A stretch of DNA of 64,000 nucleotides from positions 102,507 through 166,506 of the forward strand of contig CACIPQ010000003.1 of assembly GCA_902588585.1 (NCBI GenBank). Reading direction: 5' to 3'. Within the stretch, counting starts at the first letter, position 1; each line of letters opens with the position of its first letter. The translations under genes were made by a program, and so were the position numbers. The notes under the pieces were generated by a model, which made no database searches, was not told the DNA's origin, and was given only the letters and a program-made list of their open reading frames with translations. Below, piece after piece: positions 26,714-36,258 of the stretch. Source of the DNA: an uncultured Pelagibacteraceae bacterium (GTDB taxonomy: Bacteria > Pseudomonadota > Alphaproteobacteria > Pelagibacterales > Pelagibacteraceae).

Positions 26714-27431
26714 CAATCTCCTTTGCTAACTCATCAAGTTTAATATCACCGTCATAAATAGCTTTACCAACGATTATACCTTCAATTTTTTTATTATTTA
26801 ATTCTTTTGCTTTTTTAATATCGTTAATTGAAGAAACTCCTCCTGAAATAACGACAGGACAATTAGAAATCTCAGCAATTTTAACTGTCTCTTCAAAGTT
26901 AGGGCTAGTTTTCATGCCATCTCTATTAATGTCTGTATAAATAATTCGACTAACGCCAAAACTGTTTACCTCTTTAAGATAGTCTATAGTTTTAACATTC
27001 AAGTTTTCTTGCCAACCTGATACAGAAAGATTTCCATCCTTAGCGTCTAATCCTAGAGCAATCTTATTTTTAAAATTTTCACAAGCTTCCTTTAAGAATT
27101 CTTTATTTTTAATTGCACCACTACCTAAAATGACTTTCTCAACACCTGCATCGATATACTGCCTAATACTATCTAAAGATCTAACCCCGCCACCTATTTC
27201 AATTTTAAAATCGTATTTACTTACTATTTCTTGAATAAGATCTAAGTTAACTGTCTTGCCTGTCAAAGCACCGTCTAAATCGACAATGTGTAAATTTTTA
27301 AAGCCATGTGCTTCGTATTTACCAGCTTGATCGAATGGTGAAGTTTCATATTCAGTTTTATTTTCAAAGTCTCCTTTGATTAACCTCACACACTTCTTAT
27401 CCTTAATATCTATAGCAGGAAATATCTTCAT
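26706..27431 (-). CDS. hisA: HisA isomerase (ProFAR isomerase)
   Basis: Half-barrel duplicated TIM barrel converting ProFAR to PRFAR. 241 residues. [22 protein letters not shown] contains the catalytic Asp8, and [15 protein letters not shown] the second catalytic Asp. IEIGGGVRS and VVISGGVSS bind phosphate. It lies between hisH (1 bp overlap) and hisF (8 bp overlap). Confidence 0.97.
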   Translation of the reverse strand: MKIFPAIDIKDKKCVRLIKGDFENKTEYETSPFDQAGKYEAHGFKNLHIVDLDGALTGKTVNLDLIQEIVSKYDFKIEIGGGVRSLDSIRQYIDAGVEKVILGSGAIKNKEFLKEACENFKNKIALGLDAKDGNLSVSGWQENLNVKTIDYLKEVNSFGVSRIIYTDINRDGMKTSPNFEETVKIAEISNCPVVISGGVSSINDIKKAKELNNKKIEGIIVGKAIYDGDIKLDELAKEIDA

Positions 27432-28057
27432 TATAGTTTTATAAAGTTATCAATTATTTTTAATCCAGTTTTATCACTTTTCTCAGGGTGAAATTGCGTA
27501 CCAAATAGATTTTCTCTTTCAATAGAACAAACAATCTTTGATGAATATTCAGTTGTTGCTGAAATGACTGATTTATCTTCAGGAATAAACTCGTAACTGT
27601 GTACGAAATACATGTGAGATTTATTTTTTATATCTTTAAATATTTTACTTTCTTTTTGTATTTCAATTTCATTCCATCCAATGTGTGGGAGTTTGAATTT
27701 TCCGTTTTGATTATTGATTCTAGAAACTTTTCCTGAAATCCAGCCTAGTCCTTTTGTTTCTGCTTCTTCATATCCAACATCAGCAAACATCTGTAAGCCT
27801 ACGCAAATTCCTAGTAAAGGTTTCTTGTTTGTAATTGCGAATTCTTTAAGCGTATCAACCAATCCATTGATATTGTTAAGGGAGTCAACACAGCTTTTAA
27901 ACGAACCTTGACCAGGTAAAACAATCTTATCGCTAACTTTTATTTTTTTAATATCTGAAGTTACTTCTAAATTGACTTTATCTTTAGCAACCTCTGTAAA
28001 AGAGTTAATGACTGAGCTTATATTGCCCGATTGGTAGTCAACAATTGTGACGTTCAT
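27431..28057 (-). CDS. hisH: Imidazole glycerol phosphate synthase, glutaminase subunit HisH
   Basis: Class I glutamine amidotransferase supplying ammonia to HisF. 208 residues from the ATG at 28057. The nucleophile elbow PLLGICVGLQMFAD holds the catalytic Cys. The oxyanion strand is VLPGQGSFKSC. The catalytic His and Glu lie in NLFGTQFHPEKS. It is 5 bp after hisB and overlaps hisA by one base. Confidence 0.97.
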   Translation of the reverse strand: MNVTIVDYQSGNISSVINSFTEVAKDKVNLEVTSDIKKIKVSDKIVLPGQGSFKSCVDSLNNINGLVDTLKEFAITNKKPLLGICVGLQMFADVGYEEAETKGLGWISGKVSRINNQNGKFKLPHIGWNEIEIQKESKIFKDIKNKSHMYFVHSYEFIPEDKSVISATTEYSSKIVCSIERENLFGTQFHPEKSDKTGLKIIDNFIKL

Positions 28058-28062
28058 CAAAT

Positions 28063-28653
28063 TTAAATAGAGCCCTTTGTAGATGGTATTGAATTTTTAA
28101 TTCTTTTATCAATCTCCAATGCCTCCTTAAGAGATCTTGCTAGGGCTTTAAAACAAGACTCAATCTTGTGGTGACTGTTATCACCATAAATATTTTCTAC
28201 ATGTAAAGTAATACCTGCAGACTGTGAAAAGGCTTGAAACCATTCTTTAAAAAGTTCGGTATCCATTTCACCAAGTTTTTCAACTTTAAGATCTACGTTC
28301 CATATTAAGTATGGTCTATTTGATATATCTAAAGAAACACGAGTTAATGTTTCGTCCATTGGAATGTGGGTAGTAGCATACCTCTTGATTCCTTTTAGAT
28401 TTCCTGCAGCTTTTTTTATGGCCTCACCTATGGCAATTCCTGTATCCTCAGTAGTGTGGTGCAAGTCTATATGTGTATCTCCTTTTGCACTGATCTTCAT
28501 ATCTATTAATGAATGTTTTGAAAGTTGCTCCAACATATGATCCAAAAAACCTATTTTGGTCTTAATCTGATATTTGCCCTTTCCATCTAAATTAACTTCA
28601 ACAGAAATGTTGGTCTCTTTGGTTTTTCTTAAAATCTTAGCTTTTCTGCTCAT
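28063..28653 (-). CDS. hisB: Imidazoleglycerol-phosphate dehydratase HisB
   Basis: Manganese enzyme converting IGP to imidazole acetol phosphate. 196 residues from the ATG at 28653 ([14 protein letters not shown]); the frame is open 16 codons further but with little family resemblance there. Metal-binding motifs are [12 protein letters not shown] with DLHHTTED, and later [14 protein letters not shown]. This is the monofunctional alphaproteobacterial form, first gene of the reverse his cluster and divergent from hslV. Confidence 0.96.
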   Translation of the reverse strand: MSRKAKILRKTKETNISVEVNLDGKGKYQIKTKIGFLDHMLEQLSKHSLIDMKISAKGDTHIDLHHTTEDTGIAIGEAIKKAAGNLKGIKRYATTHIPMDETLTRVSLDISNRPYLIWNVDLKVEKLGEMDTELFKEWFQAFSQSAGITLHVENIYGDNSHHKIESCFKALARSLKEALEIDKRIKNSIPSTKGSI

Positions 28654-28753
28654 AATTATGAATTTATTTAAAGATATATAGTTAAATTTAGTATTTGGCA
28701 ATAAATGAGGCCAAGACCTTGAAGATTCAAATTAAATCTCCACATAGAGTATT

Positions 28754-29293
28754 ATGAATACAAACCAAAATTGGCATGGCACAACAATTGTCCTAATAAG
28801 AAAGGGCAAAGATACTATTGTTGCAGGTGATGGACAAGTAAGCTTTGGGAATACAGTTCTTAAAAGCAAAGCTAAAAAAGTTAGAAAGATTGAGAAAAGA
28901 AATGTGATTGCTGGTTTTGCCGGATCAACAGCAGATGCTTTGACACTTTTTGAAAGATTGGAAGCTAAATTAGAAAAACATGCAGGAAATTTAACAAGAG
29001 CAGCTGTAGAACTAGCAAAAGATTGGCGAACAGATAAGTATCTTAGAAGATTGGAAGCCTTGATGGCTGTTGCAGATAAAGAAAAAAGTTTTATCATTTC
29101 TGGAACCGGAGATGTATTAGAACCTGAGGACGGTATAATTGGTATAGGTTCTGGTGGAAATTATGCGCTTGCTGCAGCTAAAGTTTTAATAAATACAGAT
29201 ATGTCTGCAGAAGAAATTGCAAAAAAATCTTTGGATGTTGCTTCTCAAATCTGTGTGTTTACGAATAACAATATTACAATGGAAAAAGTTTAA
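28754..29293 (+). CDS. hslV: ATP-dependent protease subunit HslV (ClpQ)
   Basis: Threonine peptidase of the HslUV proteasome-like complex. 179 residues. The short propeptide ends before TTIVLIRKG, so the nucleophile is the Thr after [13 protein letters not shown] sequence ([16 protein letters not shown]) and [14 protein letters not shown] are conserved. hslU follows after 4 bp. The hisB/hslV divergence is a conserved alphaproteobacterial arrangement. Confidence 0.97.
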   Translation: MNTNQNWHGTTIVLIRKGKDTIVAGDGQVSFGNTVLKSKAKKVRKIEKRNVIAGFAGSTADALTLFERLEAKLEKHAGNLTRAAVELAKDWRTDKYLRRLEALMAVADKEKSFIISGTGDVLEPEDGIIGIGSGGNYALAAAKVLINTDMSAEEIAKKSLDVASQICVFTNNNITMEKV

Positions 29294-29297
29294 ATAA

Positions 29298-30668
29298 ATG
29301 GTTTACAAATCTCCAAATCTCAAAGTTGTTAAGGACACTGCAAAAAAAAGTAACTCTAAAGTCAGTGCTTTATCACCTAGGGAAATAGTTTCAGAATTAG
29401 ATAGGTATGTTATCGGACAACATCAAGCCAAAAGAGCTGTTGCTGTTGCTTTAAGAAATAGATGGAGAAGACAAGCACTTTCAGATGACATGAAGGATGA
29501 GGTATTGCCAAAAAATATTTTAATGATTGGACCTACTGGGGTTGGAAAAACTGAGATTTCCAGAAGATTATCAAAATTAGCACAAGCACCCTTCATAAAG
29601 GTAGAAGCAACAAGATTTACTGAGGTTGGCTATGTTGGGAGAGATGTAGAACAGATTATAAGAGACCTAATTGAAATTGCAATTGCGATGGAAAAAGAGA
29701 AAAAAAGAAAAGAGGTTCATGCTAAGGCTCAATTAGCTGCTGAGGAAAAAGTTTTGGATGCTCTCGTTGGAAAAAAAGCAAGCTTAGCAACAAGAGAAAG
29801 TTTTAGAAAAAGATTACGTTCAGGTGATTTAGATAAAAATGAAATTGAAATTGAAGTTAACGAAGCTTCGTCAGGAATGCCTAGCTTTGAAATACCAGGA
29901 ATGCCAGGTGCAAATATTGGTATGGTTAACATTGGAGAAATATTAGGGAAGTCTGCGGGCGCTAAAGGAAAGAAAAAGAAAATGACTGTTAAAGAATCTC
30001 ATGACATTTTAATAGCGCAAGAGTCAGATAAAATGATTGAGCAAGATAAAATTATTAAAGAAGCAAAAGACTCTACAGAAAATAATGGAATAGTATTTTT
30101 AGACGAAATAGACAAAGTTTCAGCTAGAGGTGATAGAGTTGGTGGCGATGTGTCTAGAGAAGGAGTCCAAAGAGATTTGCTTCCATTAATAGAAGGAACA
30201 ACTGTAAATACAAAATATGGTCCGGTAAAAACTGATCATGTTTTGTTTATCGCATCAGGTGCCTTCCAACTTGCAAAGCCATCAGATTTACTCCCTGAAT
30301 TACAAGGACGTTTGCCTATCAGGGTAGAATTAAATGCACTTACAGAAGAAGATTTTAAAAGAATTCTTAAAGAGCCTGACAATAGCTTAATAAAACAATA
30401 CAAGGCATTACTTAAAACTGAAGATGTAGATTTAGAATTTTCTGACGACGGTATTGATATGCTAGCAAAACTTTCTACCGAAATAAACTCAACAGTAGAG
30501 AATATTGGAGCTAGAAGATTACACACAATTATAGAAAAAGTTTTGGATGAAGTTAGTTTTAATGCCTCTGACAAAGCAGGGCAAAAAATAAAGATTGATA
30601 AAGATTATGTTAAGAAAAATTTAGGCAGTTTAGTAAAAGATACAGATTTGTCTAAATTTATTCTTTAA
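29298..30668 (+). CDS. hslU: AAA+ unfoldase HslU (ClpY)
   Basis: ATPase that unfolds substrates into HslV. 456 residues. [33 protein letters not shown] is the N-terminal signature (quoted in parts: [24 protein letters not shown]). The P-loop is GPTGVGKT (78-85). The I domain lies around 115-240, Walker B is IVFLDEIDK, and the C-terminus ends in LSKFIL, which docks into HslV. Its end overlaps the convergent Smr gene by 11 bp. Confidence 0.98.
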   Translation: MVYKSPNLKVVKDTAKKSNSKVSALSPREIVSELDRYVIGQHQAKRAVAVALRNRWRRQALSDDMKDEVLPKNILMIGPTGVGKTEISRRLSKLAQAPFIKVEATRFTEVGYVGRDVEQIIRDLIEIAIAMEKEKKRKEVHAKAQLAAEEKVLDALVGKKASLATRESFRKRLRSGDLDKNEIEIEVNEASSGMPSFEIPGMPGANIGMVNIGEILGKSAGAKGKKKKMTVKESHDILIAQESDKMIEQDKIIKEAKDSTENNGIVFLDEIDKVSARGDRVGGDVSREGVQRDLLPLIEGTTVNTKYGPVKTDHVLFIASGAFQLAKPSDLLPELQGRLPIRVELNALTEEDFKRILKEPDNSLIKQYKALLKTEDVDLEFSDDGIDMLAKLSTEINSTVENIGARRLHTIIEKVLDEVSFNASDKAGQKIKIDKDYVKKNLGSLVKDTDLSKFIL

Positions 30669-31080
30669 TTTTTTTAAGCTTAATAATTAAGGCTCCTTTG
30701 CCTCCCATTTTTTCATCAGCCTCTTTCATTTGAATTATCTTTGAAGCTAAATCTAAATTATTGCTTATGAAGTCTGGAATAGTACCTTTTAAGGTGCTGT
30801 GATCTTTAGAGACATAAACGTTTTCATCTACATTTGAATGGTGCCCTTGGCCTGTTATAAGCAGAATTTCTGAAAACCCTTTTTCATAACACTTTTCTAT
30901 AATTTCAGTCACTTTTTTGTTTGCATCATCTATAGAATATCCATGTAGATCAAATTTAAATCGGGAAGAATTTTCTTTTTCTAAAATCTCTCTGTCTTTA
31001 TCAAAAATTTTTAATGGGTTTTTTAAAAAATCTTCCCAATCTTTCTTGTTTTTCTCTAATACTTTTTTTTTATTGGTCAA
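30658..31080 (-). CDS. Smr-domain protein
   Basis: 140 residues from a TTG start that overlaps the upstream stop (TTGA). The C-terminal Smr domain has [15 protein letters not shown] (the DLHG signature) and [11 protein letters not shown] (the TGxGxHS-type signature), as in MutS2 C-termini and YdaL-type nucleases. Probably a structure-specific nuclease or RNA-processing factor; no substrate can be inferred. It is co-transcribed with the Tim44-like gene. Confidence 0.88.
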   Translation of the reverse strand: MTNKKKVLEKNKKDWEDFLKNPLKIFDKDREILEKENSSRFKFDLHGYSIDDANKKVTEIIEKCYEKGFSEILLITGQGHHSNVDENVYVSKDHSTLKGTIPDFISNNLDLASKIIQMKEADEKMGGKGALIIKLKKIKE

Positions 31081-31682
31081 CTATTTTTAATTTCGGCAAG
31101 ATACCAATTGGGACTCATGCTTGAGGTTTTTTTAGTGAATTTCCAACGATCAATTACAGTTTTTATTTTATTAGGGTCACCCTCTATAACTTTATTATCT
31201 TTATCTTTTTTAACAGTTATAATTTCGCTAACAAATTTAACTGTAAAAAAAAGAGCATTTGCAGTTTTTTCAAATTTTTCAACAACAGAAGACTTAATCC
31301 CAATAAATGTTAATTCTGATTTTATATTTTTTGAATTTCTTTCCTCTATCGCAGATTCAAAATTTTCTCTCATTTCTTTGGTTAACAAATCTTTCAAGCT
31401 TTTTTTATCACCTTTAGCAAATGAATTAATGATAGTTTCATAAGCTATCTCTGCTCCCTTGAGAAACTCTTTCTTTTGCTCCAAATTAAATTCGGTTTCT
31501 GATTTTTTTGTTTGAGTTTTTATTTTCTCTTTAAATTCATCAAATTTTTTATCAGAAAAACCACTATAAACCTTATCCTGATGTCCGGTTTTTCTTCCTA
31601 AGATATTTCTTAATCTCAAAATGATAAACCCAGCAATCATTGCCAGAAGTATAATGTCTAGATATCCAAAGCTATTACTCAT
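31077..31682 (-). CDS. Tim44/TimA-domain membrane-anchored protein
   Basis: I use the ATG at 31682 (MSNSFGYLDIILLAMIAGF), giving 201 residues. One N-terminal membrane segment (about 6-23) is followed by a charged linker (GRKTGHQDKVYSGF) and a C-terminal Tim44-like NTF2-fold domain with AYETIINSFAKGDKKSLKDLLT. Alphaproteobacterial TimA relatives have this architecture and are presumed inner-membrane factors in envelope biogenesis, ancestral to mitochondrial Tim44. It is divergent from fxsA, near secB. Confidence 0.85.
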   Translation of the reverse strand: MSNSFGYLDIILLAMIAGFIILRLRNILGRKTGHQDKVYSGFSDKKFDEFKEKIKTQTKKSETEFNLEQKKEFLKGAEIAYETIINSFAKGDKKSLKDLLTKEMRENFESAIEERNSKNIKSELTFIGIKSSVVEKFEKTANALFFTVKFVSEIITVKKDKDNKVIEGDPNKIKTVIDRWKFTKKTSSMSPNWYLAEIKNS

Positions 31683-31726
31683 TATTTGATAAATATACAT
31701 TATTAATATAATTTGGAAATGGGCAA

Positions 31727-32158
31727 ATGAACACAATATTATTATTTTTAATAGGTATTCCGGCAGTAGAAATATTTGTAATGATCAAGATTGGTCAGAA
31801 TATTGGTGCATTTAACACTGTTTTTTTAATTTTTTTAACCGCAATCATAGGTATCTATTTCGCAAAGATGCAGGGATTAAGTACGTTAAGGTCTAGTGTA
31901 TATAGTTTGTATAAAAACGAAATACCATTATTTGAAATTATCTCTGGAGCATCTATAGCTCTAGCTGCCTGTTTGTTAATAGTGCCAGGTTTTGTAACAG
32001 ATGCTCTTGGTTTTTTATTATTAATGCCTTGGTCAAGAAAAATAATAGTAAAATCTTTTATTAAAAAACAAAATAATGTAAAAACAAAATCAAAAAATTA
32101 TATTGAAGGCGAGATAGTAGAAAAAGAAAACAATAAAGATAAAGAAGATGGCCTATAA
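31727..32158 (+). CDS. fxsA: FxsA-family inner-membrane protein
   Basis: 143 residues. The start LLFLIGIPAVEIFVMIKIGQNIGAFNTVFLIFLTAIIG contains the FxsA pattern (P..E......vg..ig......l.l..ta..G; quoted here as family-typical). Three or four membrane segments come first, then a basic/acidic tail after residue 115. E. coli FxsA, when abundant, relieves phage T7 exclusion by F plasmid; native role unknown. It overlaps secB by 11 bp. Confidence 0.88.
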   Translation: MNTILLFLIGIPAVEIFVMIKIGQNIGAFNTVFLIFLTAIIGIYFAKMQGLSTLRSSVYSLYKNEIPLFEIISGASIALAACLLIVPGFVTDALGFLLLMPWSRKIIVKSFIKKQNNVKTKSKNYIEGEIVEKENNKDKEDGL

Positions 32159-32558
32159 GATTGTTGCTAAATATATAAAAGATTTATCTTTTGAGATCCA
32201 GGACGCTAAGTCTTACTTTCTTCTAGAAAAAAATATAAAAGATTTTATAATTAATTTTGAAATAAAAAGTAAAAAGTTAAAAGAAAGTATAATTGAGGTA
32301 GACACAACTTTGTACCTTCTCTCAAAAAAAGATAATAAATCTTCGCCAATTTCCATTTGTCTTTCCTCGGTTGTTAATTTCGAAAAAAAATTTGAAAAAG
32401 AAGAATTACAAAAAATTATCCTTATAGAAGTGCCTCAAACAGTTTACCCAGAAATTAGAAGCACTTTGATTTATTTATTTGATAAATGTGGATTTAAAAA
32501 CGTTAATTTTGAACAAAAGGTTGATTTTAAAAAATTATACGAAAGTAGAAAAAGCTAA
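32148..32558 (+). CDS. secB: Protein-export chaperone SecB
   Basis: Tetrameric cytosolic chaperone passing preproteins to SecA. 136 residues. Segments recognised are AKYIKDLSFEIQDA near the start and IILIEVPQTVYPEIRSTL near the end, where the family has the PxLLFPY-type motif; here it is VPQTVYPEIR. The dnaQ-coaE-aroE-maf neighbourhood with secB is typical of alphaproteobacteria. The 3' end overlaps dnaQ by 4 bp. Confidence 0.85.
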   Translation: MAYKIVAKYIKDLSFEIQDAKSYFLLEKNIKDFIINFEIKSKKLKESIIEVDTTLYLLSKKDNKSSPISICLSSVVNFEKKFEKEELQKIILIEVPQTVYPEIRSTLIYLFDKCGFKNVNFEQKVDFKKLYESRKS

Positions 32559-33229
32559 AAAAAATTCTTTTTTAATTCTGATTTTAAAAAACTGCTATGT
32601 TTATTTATTTCTTCAGCAGATGGTTTTACAAAGATTTTTTTTCTATTTTTATTAGTTTCCAAAAAAGAGTCGATTACATCAGTTGAAACTTCATTTGCTT
32701 TAGAGATTAAAGACGGTTCTTTTTCATCAACTAAATTTATATAAACTTCTCTTAAAAGCTCGCAGTCTAACAATGCGTTGTGTTTGGTCCTCTTAGATAA
32801 ATCAATATTAAATCTTTTACACAGATTGTCTAATGAATTAGAAGCCGCAGGAAATTTTGACCTTGCTATCTCAAGTGAGTCTACAATTTCCTTAATGTTC
32901 AAAATTTTTTTATTAATTTTTTGTAACTCTGTATTAATAAACTCAACATCAAAAGCTGCATTATGTATAATTATTTTTTTTCCTTTAATAAATTCCAAAA
33001 ACTCATCAGCTATGTCTTTGAATTTTTCTTTATCTTTTAAAAAATCATTAGACAAACCATGTATTTTAAAAGCCTCTTCTGATATTTTTTTTTCTGGGTT
33101 GATAAGTTTATGAAAAATTTTTTTAGTTGGTATTAAATTTTCTGTTTCAACGCAGGCAATTTCTAAAACTCGATCGCCACCCTTAGCTGACAAGCCTGTT
33201 GTCTCGGTATCTAAAAATATTTCATTCAT
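32555..33229 (-). CDS. dnaQ: DNA polymerase III epsilon subunit (3'-5' exonuclease)
   Basis: Proofreading exonuclease. 224 residues. DEDDh residues are visible: Asp7 and Glu9 in FLDTETTGL, Asp94 in NAAFDVEF, His150 and Asp155 in KHNALLDCELL. The C-terminal tail (after about 175) should contact the polymerase alpha subunit. It overlaps coaE by 8 bp in the ppsR-maf-aroE-coaE-dnaQ reverse unit running away from the proposed origin. Confidence 0.96.
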   Translation of the reverse strand: MNEIFLDTETTGLSAKGGDRVLEIACVETENLIPTKKIFHKLINPEKKISEEAFKIHGLSNDFLKDKEKFKDIADEFLEFIKGKKIIIHNAAFDVEFINTELQKINKKILNIKEIVDSLEIARSKFPAASNSLDNLCKRFNIDLSKRTKHNALLDCELLREVYINLVDEKEPSLISKANEVSTDVIDSFLETNKNRKKIFVKPSAEEINKHSSFLKSELKKNFF

Positions 33230-33779
33230 ATTTCTTTATTAAAAATTTAACATTTTTTTTTAAACTTTTAATAGATTTATTATTATAAATCACATGATCA
33301 CTAATTTTTATCTTTTTACTAGAAATAATTTGTCTTTTGTCTAAAGTTGTGAATATCTCTCTGCTCCCTTTATACCTTCTCAATCTTATATTTCTTTTAG
33401 CGCCAACAAAAATAATAGAATCAAAAAATTTCATAAGTTTGCTCTCAATCAAAAGTGGAATTTCAAAAATTCCAATTTTAAAATTTCTCTTTTTTTTCAT
33501 AAAAGCTTTCATTTCCCTTCTTACCAAAGGATGAATGATCAGCTCTAATTCTTTGAGCGCTCTTTTATCTTTTTTTATTAGGTTTTTAACTTTTTTTTTT
33601 AAATTTTTGTTATTTTTAAAATTAAATTTTTTTTTTACCTTGTTTATAAAATTTCTTTTTTTATAAAGATCTTTTACTATTTGGTCTGCACTAAAAATAG
33701 GATATCTATTGCGGGAAATTAATTTTGCCACTGTTGATTTCCCCGATGCCAATGAACCTGTAATTCCTATCTTAATCAT
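33222..33779 (-). CDS. coaE: Dephospho-CoA kinase CoaE
   Basis: Last step of coenzyme A synthesis. 185 residues. The P-loop is GSLASGKST (8-16). FSADQIVKDLY matches the substrate-binding DAD region, and ELIIHPLVRREM and FEIPLLIES are typical of the family. Very Lys-rich with long A/T runs in the DNA. It overlaps dnaQ and aroE by 8 bp each. Confidence 0.95.
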   Translation of the reverse strand: MIKIGITGSLASGKSTVAKLISRNRYPIFSADQIVKDLYKKRNFINKVKKKFNFKNNKNLKKKVKNLIKKDKRALKELELIIHPLVRREMKAFMKKKRNFKIGIFEIPLLIESKLMKFFDSIIFVGAKRNIRLRRYKGSREIFTTLDKRQIISSKKIKISDHVIYNNKSIKSLKKNVKFLIKKYE

Positions 33780-34587
33780 TTTCTAATAATTGAAGAACTT
33801 TTTTGTCAATTTTAGGCAGAAGCCCTACCCGCTGATTGGGGGCCACTGTCCACAATCTAAAAGCTTCTTGGGCTTGATAAATGAACATCATTTTCCCATT
33901 TTCAATTTTATGGCCGCGTTTTTCGGCTTCTGAGAGAAAATTTGTTTTTTTAGGATTATAAATAACATCATAAAAAAACTTTCCTGGGTCTATTTGATCA
34001 TAATTTATTGGTATTTTATCACTTTCTTTAAGACCTAGACTTGTAGCATTTATTATCACATCAAAATCTTTTATATCTCCCCATTTTACTAACTCTAATT
34101 GTGGAAATAGTTTTTTTAAATTTTCAGCTTTTTCTTTCGTTCTGTTGCTTAACATAATTACAGCAGCCTCCAGTTGCTCTAAAGCAAAAACAATTGAGGG
34201 AGTTACTCCTCCAGCCCCTAAAATTAAAATTTTTCTCCCTTTAAAATTATATTTAGTTTGCAGTAATGCTAATTTAAATCCATGAATATCGGTATTGGTC
34301 CCTATTATTTTATCTTTCTTTTTATAAATTGTGTTAACTGACGGAACTTTTCTTGAAATCTCCAATTCATCTAAAAAAGGTATAACTGATTTTTTGAATG
34401 GAACAGTAACATTAATGCCTTCAATTTCTTCATTTCTCATTTGTGAAATTATTCCTTCTATATCGCTTTCTTTGATCTGTTTTTTTTCATAAACAGCATC
34501 AACATTATTTTGTTTAAACCAATAATTATGTAATCTGGGTGACAAAGAATGTTCGATTGGATTTCCTATAACTAAATATTTTTTCAT
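33772..34587 (-). CDS. aroE: Shikimate dehydrogenase AroE
   Basis: NADPH-dependent reduction of 3-dehydroshikimate in aromatic amino-acid synthesis. 271 residues. The substrate site HSLSPRLHNYWF is at 13-24, with catalytic Lys65 in NVTVPFKKS and Asp100 in GTNTDIHGF. The NADPH-binding loop is LGAGGVTPSIV. It lies in the overlapping maf-aroE-coaE-dnaQ unit. Confidence 0.96.
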   Translation of the reverse strand: MKKYLVIGNPIEHSLSPRLHNYWFKQNNVDAVYEKKQIKESDIEGIISQMRNEEIEGINVTVPFKKSVIPFLDELEISRKVPSVNTIYKKKDKIIGTNTDIHGFKLALLQTKYNFKGRKILILGAGGVTPSIVFALEQLEAAVIMLSNRTKEKAENLKKLFPQLELVKWGDIKDFDVIINATSLGLKESDKIPINYDQIDPGKFFYDVIYNPKKTNFLSEAEKRGHKIENGKMMFIYQAQEAFRLWTVAPNQRVGLLPKIDKKVLQLLEND

Positions 34588-35165
34588 TTAAATTGGTTTA
34601 AGTATTCTTTTATTTGTTTAACTGGTAAACCCATTATTGTGTCCTCGTCTCCTTCAATTTTCGAAAACAAAGATCTCCCGCCAGCCTCGATTTGGTACAC
34701 ACCGTAGGCATATAATATTTCATCTTTTATATTGTCTAAGTATGATTTAATTTGGTCTAAATTAAGTTTTTTCATTGTTAGAGTTGAAGCATCTGTGTAA
34801 TTCCATATCATAGAGCCATTCTTAGAAATGCAAACGGAGCTAATCAGTTGATGTTTTTTTCCATTCAAATTTTCTAATATTGCAACAGCCTCTTCTCTAG
34901 TTTTTGGCTTTGAAATTAATTTGCCTTCAAGATCTATAACGCTATCAGCACCCAACACAAGTTCATCTGGCCTTTTTTCACTTACTTTATTTGCCTTTAA
35001 TTCTGCTAGATTTTTTGAAACCAATTTTGGTGTAGCATTTTCATTAAGCATGGCTTCTTTGACTTGATCCTCATCAATATTAGAAGGAATAACATTGCAG
35101 CTTATTTTATTATTTTCTAAAATATTTTTTCTTACACCGCTTTTTGAGGCAAGTATTATTTTCAT
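34584..35165 (-). CDS. maf: Maf/YceF-family nucleotide pyrophosphatase
   Basis: House-cleaning pyrophosphatase acting on non-canonical nucleotides. 193 residues. The N-terminal substrate loop is ILASKSGVRKNIL. The conserved acidic site is VLGADSVIDLEG, then SKPKTREEAVAIL. The C-terminal DTIMGLPVKQI is the usual GLP signature. Overlaps by 4 bp with both aroE and the DUF299 gene. Confidence 0.94.
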   Translation of the reverse strand: MKIILASKSGVRKNILENNKISCNVIPSNIDEDQVKEAMLNENATPKLVSKNLAELKANKVSEKRPDELVLGADSVIDLEGKLISKPKTREEAVAILENLNGKKHQLISSVCISKNGSMIWNYTDASTLTMKKLNLDQIKSYLDNIKDEILYAYGVYQIEAGGRSLFSKIEGDEDTIMGLPVKQIKEYLNQFK

Positions 35166-35983
35166 TTGTTTTTCTTAATTTCATATATTTTTATAATAGA
35201 TGCGGCTGTTTCTTCGACAGACCTTCTGGTCACATCTATGGTTGGCCAATTAAATTTTTTGAACATTTTTTTAGAATTTTCCACTTCTTCCTTTATTCTT
35301 TCTACACTTGTATATAAATTTAAGTCAATGTTCTGATTGGTGTTTGCTCTGGTCTTTCTAATCTCTGAAAGTCTTTCGGGATCAGCGAATAGCCCTACAA
35401 CGCAAAATTTTTTACTTTCTTTTTCCAACAAATCTGGGATCTTCTGTTCCAAAACCAAAGGTATATTTAGTGTTTTAAATCCTCTATTGGCCAAATAAAC
35501 GGAAGTTGGTGTTTTGCTTGTCCTGCTAACTCCTATTAGAATTATATCTGCCTTGTTTAAATCTTCGTTTTTCTTTCCGTCATCGTGGGCCATGGTAAAT
35601 TGAATAGCCTCTATTCTCTTATAATATTCTTCATCCAAAACATGTTGTGCGCTTGGTTTGTGTGTTGCTTGTTGATTAAGTAATTTTGAAAAGCTTAAAA
35701 TTAAATTTCCTAATACGCCAAAACATGGAATATTATTTTTTAAACTTTCGTTTGCCAAGTGTTTGGCCAGAGCAGTGTCAACTATCGTATATAAGATAAT
35801 GGCATTTTGTTTGTCCTTGCATTCCTTAATGATCTTTTCTATTTGTTGTTCAGTTCTTGTAAAAACAAAATCTTTTTTTTCGTAATCAAAATTAGTAAAT
35901 TGAGATTGTAGAGCCAAGAAAATTCTATCCAAGGTCTCTCCTGTTGAATCTGAAATGAGAAATATTTGATATTTAATGTTCAT
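35162..35983 (-). CDS. ppsR: Pyruvate, phosphate dikinase regulatory protein (DUF299; RP001 homologue)
   Basis: Bifunctional kinase/phosphorylase of the DUF299 family that regulates PEP synthase or PPDK by ADP-dependent threonine phosphorylation. 273 residues from the ATG at 35983; a TTG one codon upstream is less likely. FLISDSTGETLDRI is at the N-terminus, the nucleotide-binding loop GVSRTSKTPT at 151-160, and NTNQNIDLNLYTSVERIKEE near the end. In Caulobacter and Rickettsia the homologue (RP001) faces hemE across the replication origin, exactly as here. Confidence 0.94.
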   Translation of the reverse strand: MNIKYQIFLISDSTGETLDRIFLALQSQFTNFDYEKKDFVFTRTEQQIEKIIKECKDKQNAIILYTIVDTALAKHLANESLKNNIPCFGVLGNLILSFSKLLNQQATHKPSAQHVLDEEYYKRIEAIQFTMAHDDGKKNEDLNKADIILIGVSRTSKTPTSVYLANRGFKTLNIPLVLEQKIPDLLEKESKKFCVVGLFADPERLSEIRKTRANTNQNIDLNLYTSVERIKEEVENSKKMFKKFNWPTIDVTRRSVEETAASIIKIYEIKKNK

Positions 35984-35990
35984 CAAACTT

Positions 35991-35999
35991 TGTGGATAA
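35991..35999 (-). promoter_or_regulatory. DnaA box (perfect consensus)
   Basis: TGTGGATAA on the plus strand, which is TTATCCACA on the minus strand, the high-affinity DnaA box. It lies at the left edge of the ppsR-hemE gap. Confidence 0.85.
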
Positions 36000-36118
36000 T
36001 ATTAGTATAACTAGTTAATATTAACAGTAATTTTAAAAACCATTTTTTTAATAACATTACTTAGCAAGTTCTTAACAATTAATCTAATGTTAACAGTTTG
36101 ATACTTGGTCATTAACAT

Positions 36119-36127
36119 TGTGTATAA
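36119..36127 (-). promoter_or_regulatory. DnaA box (TTATACACA)
   Basis: TGTGTATAA on the plus strand reads TTATACACA on the minus strand, matching TTATNCACA. It lies 128 bp from the first box, in the same orientation. Confidence 0.7.
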
Positions 36128-36258
36128 TATACGAAAAGTCAAATATAGGCTTATATTTTACTCACCATACATGTAAATAAAATAGGAAATATCACTATTT
36201 TACTAACTAACATGACCTATTACATAAAATATATTTTGAATCTATATTATTAATTATT

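Larger units (their letters stand above)
35984..36258. other. Proposed chromosomal replication origin (oriC)
   Basis: A 275 bp AT-rich gap, the longest in the window, between divergent ppsR (RP001 homologue) and hemE. It holds two exact DnaA-box matches to TTATNCACA on the reverse strand: TGTGGATAA at 35991-35999 (perfect TTATCCACA) and TGTGTATAA at 36119-36127, plus a one-mismatch TGTAAATAA at 36172. Several TTAA runs and a TTAA-N7-TTAA motif (36079-36093) resemble CtrA sites. The nearest gene clusters on each side point away from the gap. The position equals the mapped origins of Caulobacter and Rickettsia. The claim is positional plus motif-based. Confidence 0.82.

Noticed and set aside
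31683..31736. N-terminal extension of the Tim44-like protein and a similar extension of hisB (28654-28701) and of the 61038 membrane protein
   Set aside because: Open frame only; the extra residues lack family resemblance and internal ATG codons give standard N-termini.
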